From Serripes groenlandicus (taxonomy: Eukaryota; Mollusca; Bivalvia; Cardiida; Cardiidae), in contig JASEVX010000003.1 of assembly GCA_031761405.1 (NCBI GenBank), positions 116,650,247 through 116,714,246 on the forward strand: 64,000 bases of DNA, read 5' to 3'. Positions within the stretch are counted from its first letter, which is position 1. Each line of letters starts with the position of its first letter. Shown here one piece after another: positions 34,613 through 47,000 of the stretch. A program made the translations under genes and the position numbers. The notes beneath the pieces were generated by a model. It was not told the DNA's origin and ran no database searches. It saw only the letters and a list, made by a program, of their open reading frames with translations.

Positions 34613-36890
34613 TTTAGATCACCTAGAGCCGAAGGCTCAAGGTGAGCTATTCTGATCACTTTTTGTCCGTCGTCCGTCGTCCGTCCGTCCGTCCGGCGTT
34701 AACTTTTAGCTTTAAACATCATCTCCTCCCAAACTCCAAGGACAATTTCCGTGAAACATCACAGGACTGTTCCTCTGGTTGGCCTCTTTCAAAGTTGTTT
34801 AAAGATTTAAATTCCATTGAGAACTTTGGTTGCTGCGGCATCAAAAAGGGGGCAAAATGTCCAAACTTTAAAAATCTTCTCCTCCGAATCTGCCTGTCAG
34901 ATTCAAATATAATTTGGTAGAAATGTTCCTTGGGTGACCCTCTATAAAAATTGTTCAAGCCATACTGATTGGTCAAAAAACATGGCAGTCAGGCGGCATC
35001 AGAAAAGGGGCAAAATGACAAAATGACAAAATTCCATTTTTATGAAAGTGCTTGTCTGATTTTAAGAAAATATAATACGAATCTTACTTAAATGATCCTC
35101 TATTTAATTTGTTTAAGCCGTTTTGATGGGTAACACAATCATAGCAACCAGGCGTCATCACAAAAGGGGTAAATTGAACTTTTAGCTACAAATGACAACC
35201 AACTCCTACCATTCCAATAGACCAATTTCCACAAAACATCACAGGAATGTTCCTTCGGTGGTCCTCTTTCAAATTTGTTCAAAGAATAAAATTCCATTGA
35301 GAACTTTGGTTGCTGCGGCATCAGAAAGGGGACAAAATGTCCAAACTTTAAAAATCTTCTCCTCCGAATCTGCCTGTCAGATTCAAATATAATTTGGTAG
35401 AAATGTTCCTTGGGTGACCCTCTATGAAAATTGTTCAAGCCATACTGATTGGTCGAAAAACATGGCAGTCAGGCGGCATCAGAAAAGGGGCAAAATGACA
35501 AAATTTGAAAATTCCATTTTTATGAAAGTGTTTGTCTGATTTTAAGAAAATATAAAACGAATTTTACTTTAATGATCCTCTATTTAATTTGTTAAAGCCG
35601 TTTTGATTGGTTACACAATCATAGCAACCAGGCGTCATCACAAAAGGGGTAAATTGAACTTTTAGCTACAAATGACAACCAACACCTGCCATTCCAATAG
35701 ACCAATTACTACAAAACATCACAGGAATGATCCTTTTGTGGTCCTCTTTCAAAATTGTTCAAAGATTAAAATTCAAATGAGAACTTTGGTTGCTGCGGCA
35801 TCAGAAAGGTGACAAAATGTCCAAACTTTAAAAATCTTCTCCTCCGAATCTGCCTGTATGATTCAAATATAATTTGGTAGAAATGTTCCTTGGGTGACCC
35901 TCTATAAAAATTGTTCAAGCCATACTGATTGGTCGAAAAACATGGCAGTCAGGCGGCATCAGAAAAGGGGCAAAATGACAAAATTTGAAAATTCCATTTT
36001 TATGAAAGTGTTTGTCTTATTTTAAGAAAATATAATACGAATCTTACTGTAATGATCCTCTATTTAATTTGTTTAAGCCGTTTTGATTGGTTACGCAATC
36101 ATATCAACCAGGTGTCATCACAAAAAGGGTAAATTGAACTTTTAGCTACAAGTGACATCCAACTCCTACCATTCCAATAGACCAATTTCCACAAAACATC
36201 ACAAGAATGTTCCTTTGGTGGTCCTCTTTCAAAATTGTTCAAAGATTTAAATTCCATTGAGAACTTTGGATGCTGCGGCATCAGAGAGTGAGAAAAAATA
36301 CCCAAATTTTAAAATCCTTTTCCTCCATAATCTACTTGTGCGATTGCAAGATAATTTGGTAGAAATGTTTCTTAAGTGACCCTCTAAATAAACTGTTGAA
36401 GCCATATTGATTTGGTTGAAAAACAGGGCAGCAAGGCGGCATCAGGAAAGGTGCAAAATGACAAAAACTTTATAATTCCATTCTTATTAAAGTTCTTGTT
36501 AGATTTCAAGATATAAATGGCCTTTACTGATGAGCTGTTTCTTGAGAAGTGTCCACTCCTTTCAGTGGAAGACAGTGGTGCAGAGGTAGAGCGTCGGCCT
36601 CTCGTATCAAAGGTCCCTGGTTCGAGTCCCGTGATGAGCGTGTCCTGACTTTGGGATTTTTCCACACAAACGGCGCGAGTACTGGTGAAGTCTCCAGGAA
36701 GCAGACATCGAGCGTGATTAATCTAAGCCCAAGGCTTGTTTCACAATCGATGTAAAATAAATAAGTTAAAACTAAACTCCTTTCAGTTTCATTTGCACTC
36801 CCTGATAAAATTTTCCAGATATTTGCAGTTAAATATTTGCTACTAATTTACTATCAATTAGGTGATCGATTTAGGGCCATCTTGGCCCTC
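34613..36890 (-). mobile_element. Pearl-like element with 480-bp higher-order repeat
   Basis: Reads on the plus strand TTTTTAGATCACCTAGAGCC (tail hairpin), a CCGTCGTCCGTCGTCCGTCC tract, then about 4.5 copies of a unit whose reference point AACTTTTAGCT recurs at 34702, 35182, 35662 and 36142, exactly 480 bp apart. Each unit contains three related segments of about 160 bp ending in GGCATCAGAAAGGGG-like sequence. The head is GGGCCATCTTGGCCCTCTTGTT (36873-36894). A SINE sits in the last unit. The unit is not coding: frames are interrupted and substitutions are unconstrained. Confidence 0.8.
36567..36775 (+). repeat. tRNA-derived SINE with 12-bp target duplication
   Basis: A-box-like GTGGTGCAGAGGTAGAGCG and B box GGTTCGAGTCC (36619-36629), then an unrelated body. 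ACTCCTTTCAGT flanks both sides (36555-36566, 36776-36787). It is inserted inside the 480-bp-repeat element, hence younger. Confidence 0.88.
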
Positions 36891-37426
36891 TTGTTAACTT
36901 GAAAATATTGTTCTTTATAATATGCAGGCCAACTTTGAATATGGGTCATGCAGTCAAAAACTAGGTCACAAGGCCAAATATCAGGAAAATCTTGTCAACT
37001 CTCCAGAGGCCACATTTTTTGCCTCAGCAGCTTGAAATTCGGTCAGATATGCATTTTTAAATTTCGCAGAATGATTGTCTTGATAATATGTAGGCCAAGT
37101 TTAAATATAGGTCATGTACACTCGAGAAGCTGCACTTTTTGCTTCAGCAACTTGGATCAAGTAGTTGACCCTCATTTCGCTTAATTCTTCTATCTGATCA
37201 TTGGCTTTTAATTATAAGTTTTTACAATTATGATTAGTAGTGTTGGCTGCCTATTGATGCATAATTTTTGTTTGCACGGTGTGTTAAGTGCCATTCAATA
37301 ACAGTATATCGGGCCATTCCTGAGTAATTTACCACTGGTATTACTTATCATGACGTTGATGCACAAGTCGTAATGATATCCCTGCATACCTGAGTACCAA
37401 GGAAGGAAGCCATTATTACAATTTTT

Positions 37427-39380
37427 AGCTCCACTGGCTGAAAGCCAGTTGAGCTTATGTCATGGCGAATTGTCCGTCGTGCGTGCATCTGTGCGTGCGT
37501 TAACTTTTTCCTTTAAACCACTTCTTCTCCCTAACCACTTGGCCAATTTGGTTGAAACTTCATAGGAAGCATCCTCTCAATGTCCTATCTTTAAATTCCT
37601 TCAATTTTTTTTTATCCATCCATAATTCTGGTTTCCATGGCAGCCAAAAGAAAAAAATAGTGAAAACTTAAAAAATCATCTTCTCCGAAAGTGTCGGGCC
37701 GATTTTCAAATAATTTTGTAGAAATGTTCCTTGGGTGACCCTTAATTAGATTCCTTCAAGAAATGTTGATTGGGCGAAAAACATGGACGCCAGGGGGTGG
37801 GGCTATTTTGCCTTATATAGCTAAAGGGAAAACTTAAAAAATCTTCTTCTCCAAAAGTGTTCAGCAGATTTTCAAATAATTTTGTAGATATGTTCCATGG
37901 GTGACCCTCTATTAGATTCCTTCAAGCCATGTTGATTGGTAAAAAAACATGGCCGTCACAGGGCGGGGCTATTTTGCCTATATGGCTAAAGAGAAAACTT
38001 AAAAAATCTTCTCCTCCAAAAGTGTCAAGCCGATTTTCAAATAAATTTGTAGAAATGTTCCTTGGGTGACCCTTTATTAGATTCCTTCAAGAATGTTGAT
38101 TGGTTGAAAAACATGGCCGCTATTTTGCATTATATAGCTATTGTGAAAACTTAAGAAATCTTCTTTTCTGAAAGTGTTCAGCCGATTTTCAAATAATTTT
38201 GTAGAAATGTTCATTGGGTGACCCTCTATCAGATTCCTTCAAGCCATGTTGATTGGTTGAAAAATATGGCTGCCAGGGGCTGGGGCTATTTTGCCTTATA
38301 TGGCTATAGTGAAAACTTAAAATATCCTCTACTCCGAAAGTGTCGGGCCGATTTTCAAATAATTTTGCAGAAACATTCCTTGGGTGACACTCTACAAGAT
38401 TCCTTTAAGCCATGGTGGTTTGTAAAAACAAGAGGGCCATGATGGCCCTATATCGCTCACCTGATTTAATAGAACTTCAATAGTTTTCAAAGTTTTTACT
38501 CTTTTTAGGCCAATACTTTTGGACAAGAAGATTTTTAAAGTTTTAACAATGCACATATAAGGAAAACAAGCTCCGCCCCCTGGTGGCCATGCTTTTCAAC
38601 GGATCGGAAATATTTGAACAATCTTGGTAAAGGGTGCCCTAAGGAACATTTGTGCAAAATAATTTTCAAATTGGGCCAGTACTTTTGGACAAGAAGATTT
38701 TTAAAGTTTTAACAATGCACATATAAGGAAAACAAGCTCCGCCCCCCCCTGGCGGCCATGTTTTTCAACGGATCAAAAATATTTGAACAATCTTGGTAAA
38801 GGGTGCACCAAGGAACATTTGTGCAAAATTATTTTCAAATCGGCCCAGTACTTTTGGACAAGAAGATTTTACAAAGTTTTAACAATGCACATATAAGGAA
38901 AACAGGCTCCGCCCCCTGGCGGCCATGTTTTTCAACGGATTGGAAATATTTGAACAATCTTGGTAGAGGGTACCTCAAGGAACACTTGTGCAAAATAATT
39001 ATTTTCAAATCGGGCCAGTACTTTTGGACAAGAAGATTTTTTAAGATTTGGCAATTTTTCCCTTTTCTGATGCCGCAGCAACCAAAGTTCTACTTGGAAT
39101 TAATTTCTTTGAACAACTTTGAAAGAGGACTTCCTGTGAAGTTATTTTGAAATCTGTTCATTGGTTTAGTAGGAGAAGTCATTTGTAAGAAATTGTTAAC
39201 AGACGCCGACGACAACGCCGACGACGACGCCGGACGCCGGACGGTGAGTGATCACAAAAGCTCACCTTGCACTACGTGCTTAGGTGAGCTAAAAAAAGCC
39301 ACCAGGGGCAGGGCTGTTTGGAGATTTTATTTTTGCCTTATGGCCGTGGAGTGATACTGGCCCTCTTGGGCCTCTTGTTA
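37427..39380 (-). mobile_element. Pearl-like element, GGCGGGGCTATTTTGCC monomer family, interrupted
   Basis: Minus orientation. Tail hairpin TTTTTAGCTCCACTGGCTGAAAG at 37427, then six or so monomers of about 155-170 bp with CTTCTCCGAAAGTGT, TTTTCAAATAATTTTGTAGA and ATGTTCCTTGGGTGACCCT. It is split at 38427 by an element in the opposite orientation and resumes at 39297 with GCCACCAGGGGCAGGGCTG, ending at the head GGCCCTCTTGGGCCTCTTGTT. Confidence 0.78.
38428..39296 (+). mobile_element. Pearl-like element nested in 37427-39380
   Basis: Head ACAAGAGGGCCATGATGGCC at 38428; monomers with ACTTTTGGACAAGAAGATTT at 38515, 38681, 38850 and 39020 (166-170 bp apart); tail with GACGACGCCGGACGCCGGAC, a hairpin and TTAGGTGAGCTAAAAA. 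Confidence 0.82.
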
Positions 39381-39472
39381 GTCCTTGGTAATTCTATGAT
39401 GCATAAGCAGCAACACAGTGGAAACCAAGATTAAACTGTACAAATATTCAGACTGATCTTCACAAATGCAGT

Positions 39473-39905
39473 TTAACCCTTTCCCTTATACGACAATTCT
39501 GCAGCAGACGACTGAACGTATTTTGTCAAAACATAGAAAATCTCCATAACCCTTTCCCTCATACGACAATTATGCAGCAGATGACTTCAAACATATTTTG
39601 TCAAAAAATGGAAAATCTCGTTAATTGAATGGATAACCTATGACTAAAAGTGGAATACATTGTGGCAAAAGGAGAAATTGCTCGTTTTGAGCAGTTTCTT
39701 CTTTTGTCACCGTTTTCAAAAAGCCGTCTGCTGCAGAGGCGTCATATAGCGTCTGTATGAGGGAAAGGGTTAATTGAATGGATAACCTATTACAAAAAGT
39801 GGAAAACATTGTGGCAAAAGGAGAAATTGAACATTTTGTGCAATTTCTTCTTTTATCCCTATGTTTTCAAAAAGCCGTCTGCTGCGGAGGCGTCAGAAAG
39901 CGTTA
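39473..39905 (-). mobile_element. TTAA-type MITE interrupted by another copy of itself
   Basis: The outer copy starts TTAACCCTTTCCCTTATACG and runs to GAAAATCTCCA; after the inner copy it resumes TTGAATGGATAACC and ends, right end lost, near CAGAAAGCG at 39900. Confidence 0.85.
39547..39773 (-). mobile_element. Inner TTAA-type MITE (self-nested)
   Basis: TAACCCTTTCCCTCATACGAC to GTATGAGGGAAAGGGTTAA, lying exactly where other copies read CTCCATAATTGAATGG or CTCGTTAATTGAATGG. The join shows that the transposed unit is CCCTTTCCC...GGGAAAGGG and that TTAA/TAA is the duplicated target. Confidence 0.88.
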
Positions 39906-40533
39906 AAGACATGCATTACGGCATATGTAATTGTTGCTTAAAGTTGCGTAAATCAGTCAGAATGAAACGATCATATCCATAATTGTAATATAAGACAAGA
40001 AATATGCTAATTTTTTTACAGATTTATTCCTTTTTTCTAAAATTACATAAAACGCTGGAGATTTTACAAAATACAATCAACTACTGGTAAATGAGACAGA
40101 TAAAGTGAAAAGAAGTCTTGTTGCATCTCCTTTCTGGAAAGTAATTTACACTATCCCACATCTAGACACTTTCTGGCGTCTCTGCAGCAGACAACTCTTG
40201 CCACAATGTTTTCAACTCGATTTAATGATGTAACTTTCATTTATAAAGGTTAACCATATTTCAAACCTGATGTTTCAAGTTATCTGCTGCGGATTTGTTG
40301 TATGTGGGAAAGCATAGTGTGTTTGGATTAGTCTAATGCCCCTTCAAGTTTTTCAGTTATATCACTGGCCGGTTTCCTGCACTCCACATAAAATTCTTCC
40401 CAAGCAAGATAAAGAACCAGTGAGGACATACTTCTAGCTTTCTATCAGAAGTTTCATGCCTGTATTTGGAGTGTGAAGACTTTTATCCTTTTCCCACATT
40501 ATACAACAAAATACTGCAGCAGAAGGCTATTTG

Positions 40534-40757
40534 TTAACCCTTTCCCTCATATAGACGATTTCTGACGCCTCTGCTGCAGACAGCTTTTTGGAAACATAGT
40601 GACAAAAGAAGAAATTGCAAAACGAGCAATTTCTCCTTTTGCCACAATGTTTTCCACTTTTAGTCATAGGTTGTCGTTCATTCAAGATTTTCTATTTTTT
40701 GACAAATTATGTTCAAAGTCGCCTGCTGCAGAAATGTTGTATGAGGGAAAGGGTTAA
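40534..40757 (+). mobile_element. TTAA-type MITE
   Basis: TTAACCCTTTCCCTCATATAG to TATGAGGGAAAGGGTTAA; intergenic. A degraded older copy precedes it (about 40155-40310) and a fragment follows at about 40837-40936. Confidence 0.88.
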
Positions 40758-40961
40758 CAAAAAAATTGTAAATGTCTATAAAAAAAGATATTGATTGTAA
40801 CAAGTTAAAAGTATTGTGGCAAAAGAAAAAATCCCTTAACCCTTTCTCTCATACGGCAATTCTGCAGCAGACGACTTTGAACGCATTTTGTCAAAAAATA
40901 GACGTCAGAAAGCGTCTATATGATGGAAAGGGTTAATAGGAGCAATTTCTCCATGCCAGTC

Positions 40962-41160
40962 CAGAGGTCCAGATAAGGAGGAGTATACAGCTCTTTTCCC
41001 AACAATATCTCTCTTATCATCCAACCAAACCCTATGATGTAGGTACTCAAAAGAATCCTCTCAATGAGAAGATTCTTTTGAGTACCCGAAACATATAATT
41101 TGGTTTTAAGGTCAAATAAGAATTTTAGAACATGCAAAACGCCCCTTATCTAGAGCTCTG
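40962..41160 (+). mobile_element. hAT-type MITE of the CAGAGGTC family
   Basis: CAGAGGTCCAGATAAGG to CCTTATCTAGAGCTCTG; interior GGTACTCAAAAGAATCCTCT forms a central palindrome. Flanks TGCCAGTC and TGCCACAC agree at 6 of 8 positions, a decayed 8-bp duplication. Confidence 0.75.
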
Positions 41161-41265
41161 TGCCACACTATTTTAATACCGGTAGTCGTCTACATGTGGG
41201 AAAAGATTAACCCTTTCCCTCATATAGACACTTTCCGACGCCTCTGCAGCAGACAGCTTTTTGAA

Positions 41266-43153
41266 ACAAGAGGGCCATGATGGCCCTGGAATCGCTCACC
41301 TGATTTTTTTTTTCACTTTAGCTATATAAGCCCCGCCATCTGGCGGTCATAGTTTCCAACCAATCAACTTGGCTTTAAGGAATCTGATAGAGGGTCACCC
41401 TAGGAACATTTCTACAAAATTATTTGAAAATCGGCCTGACACTTTTGAAGGAGAAGATTTTTTAAGTTTTCACTATAGCAATAAAAGGCAAAATAGCCCC
41501 GCCCCCTGGCGGCCATGTTTTTTGACCAATCAACATGGCTTCAAGGAATCTGATAGAGGGTCATCCAAGGAACATTTCTACAAAATTATTTGAAAATCGG
41601 CCCGACACTTTTGGAGGAGAAGATTTTTTAAGTTTGCACTATAGCTATATAAGGCAAACAAGAGGGCCATGATGGCCCTGGATCGCTCACCTGATATTTT
41701 TTTTTCAATTTAACTATATAAGCCCCGCCCCCTGGCGGCCATAGTTTCCGACCAATCAACTTGGCTTGAAGGAATCTGATAGAGGGTCACCCTAGGAACA
41801 TTTCTACAAAATTATTTGAAAATCGGCCTGACACTTTCGGAGAAGAAGATTTTTTAAGTTTTCACTATAGCCATATAAGGCAAAATAGCCCCCCCCCCCC
41901 CCTGGTGGCCATGTTTTTCGACCAATCAACATGGCTTGAAGGAATCTGATAGAGGGTCACACTAGGAACATTTCTACAAAATTATTTGAAAATCAGCCTG
42001 ACACTTTCGGAGGAGAAGATTTTTTAAGTTTTCACTATAGCCATATAAGGCAAAATAGCCCCGCCCCCCTGGCGGCCATGTTTTTTGACCAATCAACATG
42101 GCTTGAAGGAATCTGATAGAGGGTCATCCAAGGAACATTTCTACAAAATTATTTGAAAATCGGCCTGACACTTTCGGAGAAGAAGATTTTTTAAGTTTTC
42201 ACTATAGCCATATGAGGCAAAATAGCCCCGCCCCCCCTGGCGGCCATGTTTTTTGACCAATCAACATGGCTTGAAGAAATCTTATAGAGGGTCATCCAAG
42301 GAACATTTCTACAAAATTGTTTGAAAATCTGCCAACCAGTTTGGGAGAAGAAGAATTTTGAAGTTTTTTTCATTTCGTTGCCATGGAAACCAGAATTCTG
42401 CATGGATCCCAAAAATATGAAGGAAATCTGGTGAGGTCATTGAGAGGATGCTTTCTGTGAAGTTTCATCCCAATTGACCCACTGTTTACTGAGGAGAAGA
42501 AGTTGACGCACGACGGACGACGCACGACGCACGCCGCACGATGGATGCCGGACGCCGGACAAAAGGCGATCACAATAACTCACCTTGAGCAAAGCTCAGG
42601 TGAGCTAAAAAGCCCCGCCCCCCTGGCGGCCATGATTTTCGACCAATCAACATGGCTTAAAGGAATCTGATAGCGGGTCATCCAAGGAATATTTCTACAA
42701 AATTATTTGAAAATCTGCCTGACACTTTTGGAGGAGAAGATTTTTTAAGTTTTCACTATAGCCATATAAGGCAAAAAAGCCCCGCCCCCCTGGCGGCCAT
42801 GTTTTTCGACCAATCAACATGGCTTCAAGGAATCTGATAGAGAGTCACCCAAGGAACATTTTTACAAAATAAGTTCAAAATCTGCCAACCAGTTAGGGAG
42901 AAGTAGAATTTTGAAGTTTTTTCATTTCGTTGCCATGGAAACCAGAATTCTGCATGGATCCCGAAAATTTTAAGGAATTCTGGTGAGGACATTGAGAGGA
43001 TGCTTTCTGTGAAGTTTCATCCCAGTTGACCCACCGGTTACAGAGGAGAAAATGTTGACGGACGACGGACGACAGATGACGGACATAGGACATAGGACAT
43101 AGGGTGATCACAATAACTCACCTTGAGCACTTCGTGCACAGGTGAGCTAAAAA
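41266..43153 (+). mobile_element. Pearl-like element inside the MITE, itself interrupted
   Basis: Head ACAAGAGGGCCATGATGGCC, monomers of about 165 bp (GACCAATCAACATGGCTTG, GATAGAGGGTCACCC, AGCCCCGCCCCCCTGGCGGC), tail GGACGACGGACGACAG, hairpin GAGCACTTCGTGCACAGG and GTGAGCTAAAAA. Interrupted at 41658-42610 by another element of the same family; the broken monomer AAGGCAA/AAGCCCCGCC is continuous across it. Confidence 0.85.
41658..42610 (+). mobile_element. Innermost pearl-like element of a three-level nest
   Basis: Head ACAAGAGGGCCATGATGGCC, four to five monomers of the GCCCCGCCCCC family, a distinct last monomer with GTTGCCATGGAAACCAG, then GACGACGCACGACGCACG, the hairpin and CTCAGGTGAGCTAAAA. 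Confidence 0.83.
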
Positions 43154-43269
43154 TAGTGACAAAAGAAGAAATTGCACAAAACGTGCAATTTCTCCTTTTG
43201 CCACAATGTTTTGACAAAATACGTTCAAAGTCTTCTGCTGCAGAATTGTCGTATGAGGGAAAGGGTTAA

Positions 43270-44049
43270 TATGATAACTTCACTATATCCCATCTGCAAT
43301 AAGACCCCTTTTCACCCAACACGGTTTAAATACAAAAATATAAATAAAATTTACAATATATCACAGAAAGAAATGTAAACCAACTATTGAACCTATATGA
43401 GCTGTCATTTGAACCCGATGAATATTATATAACCCTTTCCTCATGTGGATACATTATGTAAAGAAGTCATAACACACTTGCGTCTATAGGTGGGAAAGGG
43501 TTAAACCTGGTTTCACCTGGTCAATTGTTTATATTTAGATAAGCCACTATTTTCTGTTTAGATTATAAAAATAGTTCATAAACAACCAAATATGATCCTG
43601 AAGTGCAGCCACTGTCTGTACACTAGTCTAGTTATATTTACAATATTTATTCAAATGTTACATTCTATTTGAAAGACATTATTTTCCCAGATGCAGTCAT
43701 GTTTGCAGCTGATGGCTTTTGAAAACATTGTAGGAAAATGGAGAAAATAATTATTTCATCTTAATTCAATAATAATACTTCCATTTTCAGAGATTTTGAT
43801 GTTTCAATGTTTTCTACTGCAGGTTTTGTGTATGTGGGTAAAGTAGAGTTGAAAATGTAGTGGCAAGTAAGAAATTTCTCATTATGAGCCCCAATGTTTC
43901 AAAAGTTTTCAGCGGTAGATGAGTCAAAATGTGTCTGCATGAGGAATAGGGTTAACATCAAAGATGACATTGTGTTAAGAAAAACAGCTTCTGGAAAAAT
44001 GAAACAGTGTGCTTCATAACAAGACAGGAGCATTTCAGATTGGGACTGA
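43270..44049. other. CEP70 downstream region
   Basis: No gene. Degraded MITE arms at about 43430-43505 and 43680-43950. The motif TTTATT at 43646-43651 is AATAAA on the minus strand, about 400 bp past the CEP70 stop, a possible polyadenylation signal with no other support. Confidence 0.35.
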
Positions 44050-47000
44050 TCAACTTGCTAACAGTTTTAGAGCCCTTACTGCAGGAATAACTTGATCCAC
44101 CCGTCTGACATCTGAAATAAATGAATAAATATTATGTACACGTACTACTGTATTTAACCCTTTCCGACCTGCAGAAGCATTTGGAGGCAATATCAGCAGA
44201 CGACTTTTAAAAACATTGTGGCCAAAAATGAAATTGCTCATGATGAGCAATTTCTCCTTTGGCCACACTGTTTTCAGTTTTATTTAACAATTAAGCTTTC
44301 TTTTATGGAGCCTCATTATGGAGATTTTTCAGGTTTTTGTCACTATATTTTCAAAGTCGTCTGCTGCAGATTTGTTGTATGTGGGAAAGGGTTAACGCAT
44401 TACCACTTGCAGGCACATGTTGATACAACTTATAATGAGCAATTACTGTTTTGGCCACAATACGTTCATCTCAATCCAATAAATATACTTTCAATTATAG
44501 CTTTTCCTTATTTTTGCTGGGATGTTTTCTTTGAATGCCAAAAATATATGAGTTAACCCTTACCCTGTTGCAGATGCATTTTAATTTTTATTGAGTAATA
44601 ATTCATCTCAATCATTGAACCTAAGTTTATATCTACGTGTTTCCCAAGTTCGTGAACATAAACACTAAAATAAACTACATTGTCAAGTACTACATGAATT
44701 TTTAGGTATCAGAAAATTATAACACTTCTCAATAGACTGCTAATACAAAGTCATGGGAAAAATGGACGAAAATAATGTTGTGACAAACCAAGAAAGATCA
44801 CGAAGTTAGAAGGTTCTACGATAAATCAGCCTTTATTCTAAATATTTCAAAGGGAAATAATTCTGCAATGCCTTGATTGATGCCATTTTGGAGGGTCAAC
44901 ATCATTTTCAATAGTTTACGTCAAATAGAAATAATTTGTTCACCTTTCTGTGTTTAATCCTGCCTTTCTCTTTCAAGTACTATATACATCTGCAGCAGAT
45001 AACTTTTGAAAATCTTGTAGCAAAAGGAGAAATTGCTCATAATAAATAAGCCATTTCTCCTTATGCCAATAACTTTATTCAATGATTATATTTTCGTTTA
45101 TAAATCTCCCATATTCTTACCTCAATATTTTCATAGTCATGTGCAGCATGAGTTGTTGTATGTGGGATACAGTAAAGACCCAACATTCTTAGTTACATGG
45201 ACAAACAAGTATTTTAGATATAACACATTTCTCCAAGGCAACTGGTTACCTTTTCACATAGACCTTTTTGTCTATTGGCGGAAGACGAATGACACTGCTC
45301 ACAATGACGCTTGTTAACCCTTTCCTACCTTTAGATGCATCTGCATTAGACGACTTTTGAAAAAATCGTGATAAAAGGAGAAATTTCTCAAAACAGGCAA
45401 TTTCTCATTCTGCCACAATGTTTTCAACTTTTTTCAGTAATTATACCTACCAGAGATTTTCCTTATTTTTGAGTAGAGGTTTTCAAAGTCGAATGCTGCA
45501 GATTTGCTGTATGTGGGAAAGGGTTAATCATTAATGACAAGGGACCCTTATGGATCTAGGGGTCATTAACTTAATGACCCCTGGATCCAAAACCCTAGTC
45601 ATTTTTTCAAGTAGTATTGAACCCCCCTTTGTGCTACACAGTGAATACTCACCTAAAATATCGATCAGTTTACTCATGAGTTCATTAAATGCAGGGAAAA
45701 ATTCCTGATGTTCTTGTATTCTGCGTATAACCCTGAAATATGATAACAAAAAAAAATAATAATGATAATGCATTGAAAATGTGGGCGATAATGGACCTGC
45801 ACCACTCATCTAATTACATTGGCCAAGTATGATATGGTTGGGAATTCATACATCAGACAACTTTTAAAAACATTATGGCAAAAGGAGAAGTTTCAAGTTT
45901 TCAACATGCTCAAGTTTAAAATATGGCTTCCAGAGTGTTAACAAGATTTTCCTCCAATTTGGCCTAGTGACCTAGTTTTTGACCCAAAATGACCTATATT
46001 CGAACTTGGCCTAGATATCACTAAGACAAACATTCTGACAACGTTTCAATATGCTCAAGCTAAAAGTGCGGCTTCCAGAGTGTTAACAAGATTTTCATTA
46101 AATTTGGCCTAGTGACCTAGTTTTTGACCCGACATGACCCAGTTTCAAACTTCGCCTATATTTGATAGAGATATATGTTCTGATAAACATGAAGATTGGA
46201 TGCAAAATGTTGCCTCTAGAGGGTTAATAAGCAAACGTTGACGACGAACAACTGACGACGGACAACTGACGACGGACAAAAGGCGATCACAAAAACTCAC
46301 CTTGAGCACTGGTGAGCTAAAAATAAAACTGATGTTTTGTAGAGGGTCACTAAAGGAAGTTACTCCCTAATCATTTTGAAGTCGAATCAGTAGTTTCACA
46401 GGAAAAACATGTAAAAGTTTGTTTATTGCAATAGCCACATGAGTTCTTCATTGAATAAAATTCATGCACAGTATTTTGAATGTGAACTATTCAAGAACCA
46501 TTCCAGTGAACTAAGGTTGATATTTGTCCAGTGATGGTAGTTTATAATACTTGTATATAACAACAGATGCTCTGTGAAACCCAAGCTCAACGCAAGTATT
46601 AATGTATGGAAAAAGACTACACTGGGCAGTCATGCTACAGATCCAAATGAATACTGCTTTCAAAAAGTATCTTGAAACTTGAACTTATTGGCAAACAGTG
46701 TAGAAACAGATAAGACTGATCTGGATCTACACTGGTTGCAATTGCCTAACACTTGGTTTTCGTAGATTCTGCTCATTGATTAATAAGGACAGATCAACCT
46801 CTTTCTCATTAATAAATGAATTGCTAATTGAAAAGCTCCTTTTCCAACAAAATGATTTACTTTATCTCTATGAATAATTTCATTTGTTAAACATTTCGTG
46901 TCTACAAATACTTCATTTGTTAAACATTTCCTATCCACAAATATTTCATTTGAAAGATTTAAACACTTTCCCACATGCAAAAAATCTGCAGCTTATAAAT

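Larger units (their letters stand above)
34159..37170 (-). repeat. GGCCTAGTGACC-family pearl-like element, interrupted by a second element
   Basis: Minus orientation: the tail (TTTTTAGCTCGCCTGTGCACGAAG side) is at 34159-34230, monomers run to about 34612, then the 480-bp-repeat element (about 34613-36890) intervenes and monomers of the same family resume to about 37170. Monomer motifs on this strand include AACTAGGTCACTAGGTCAAAT. Confidence 0.65.
41207..43269 (+). mobile_element. TTAA-type MITE split by a 1.9-kb pearl-like insertion
   Basis: Left part TTAACCCTTTCCCTCATATAG to GCTTTTTGAA (41207-41265), right part TAGTGACAAAAGAAGAAATT to GAGGGAAAGGGTTAA (43154-43269). Intact copies read GCTTTTTGAAAACATAGTGAC across this point. 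The right part also lacks about 70 bp between CCACAATGTT and TTGACAAAAT. Confidence 0.88.

Noticed and set aside
34642..36305. Several open frames with shared peptide LNNFERGPPKEHSCD
   Set aside because: All derive from the 480-bp tandem repeat; interrupted differently in each unit.
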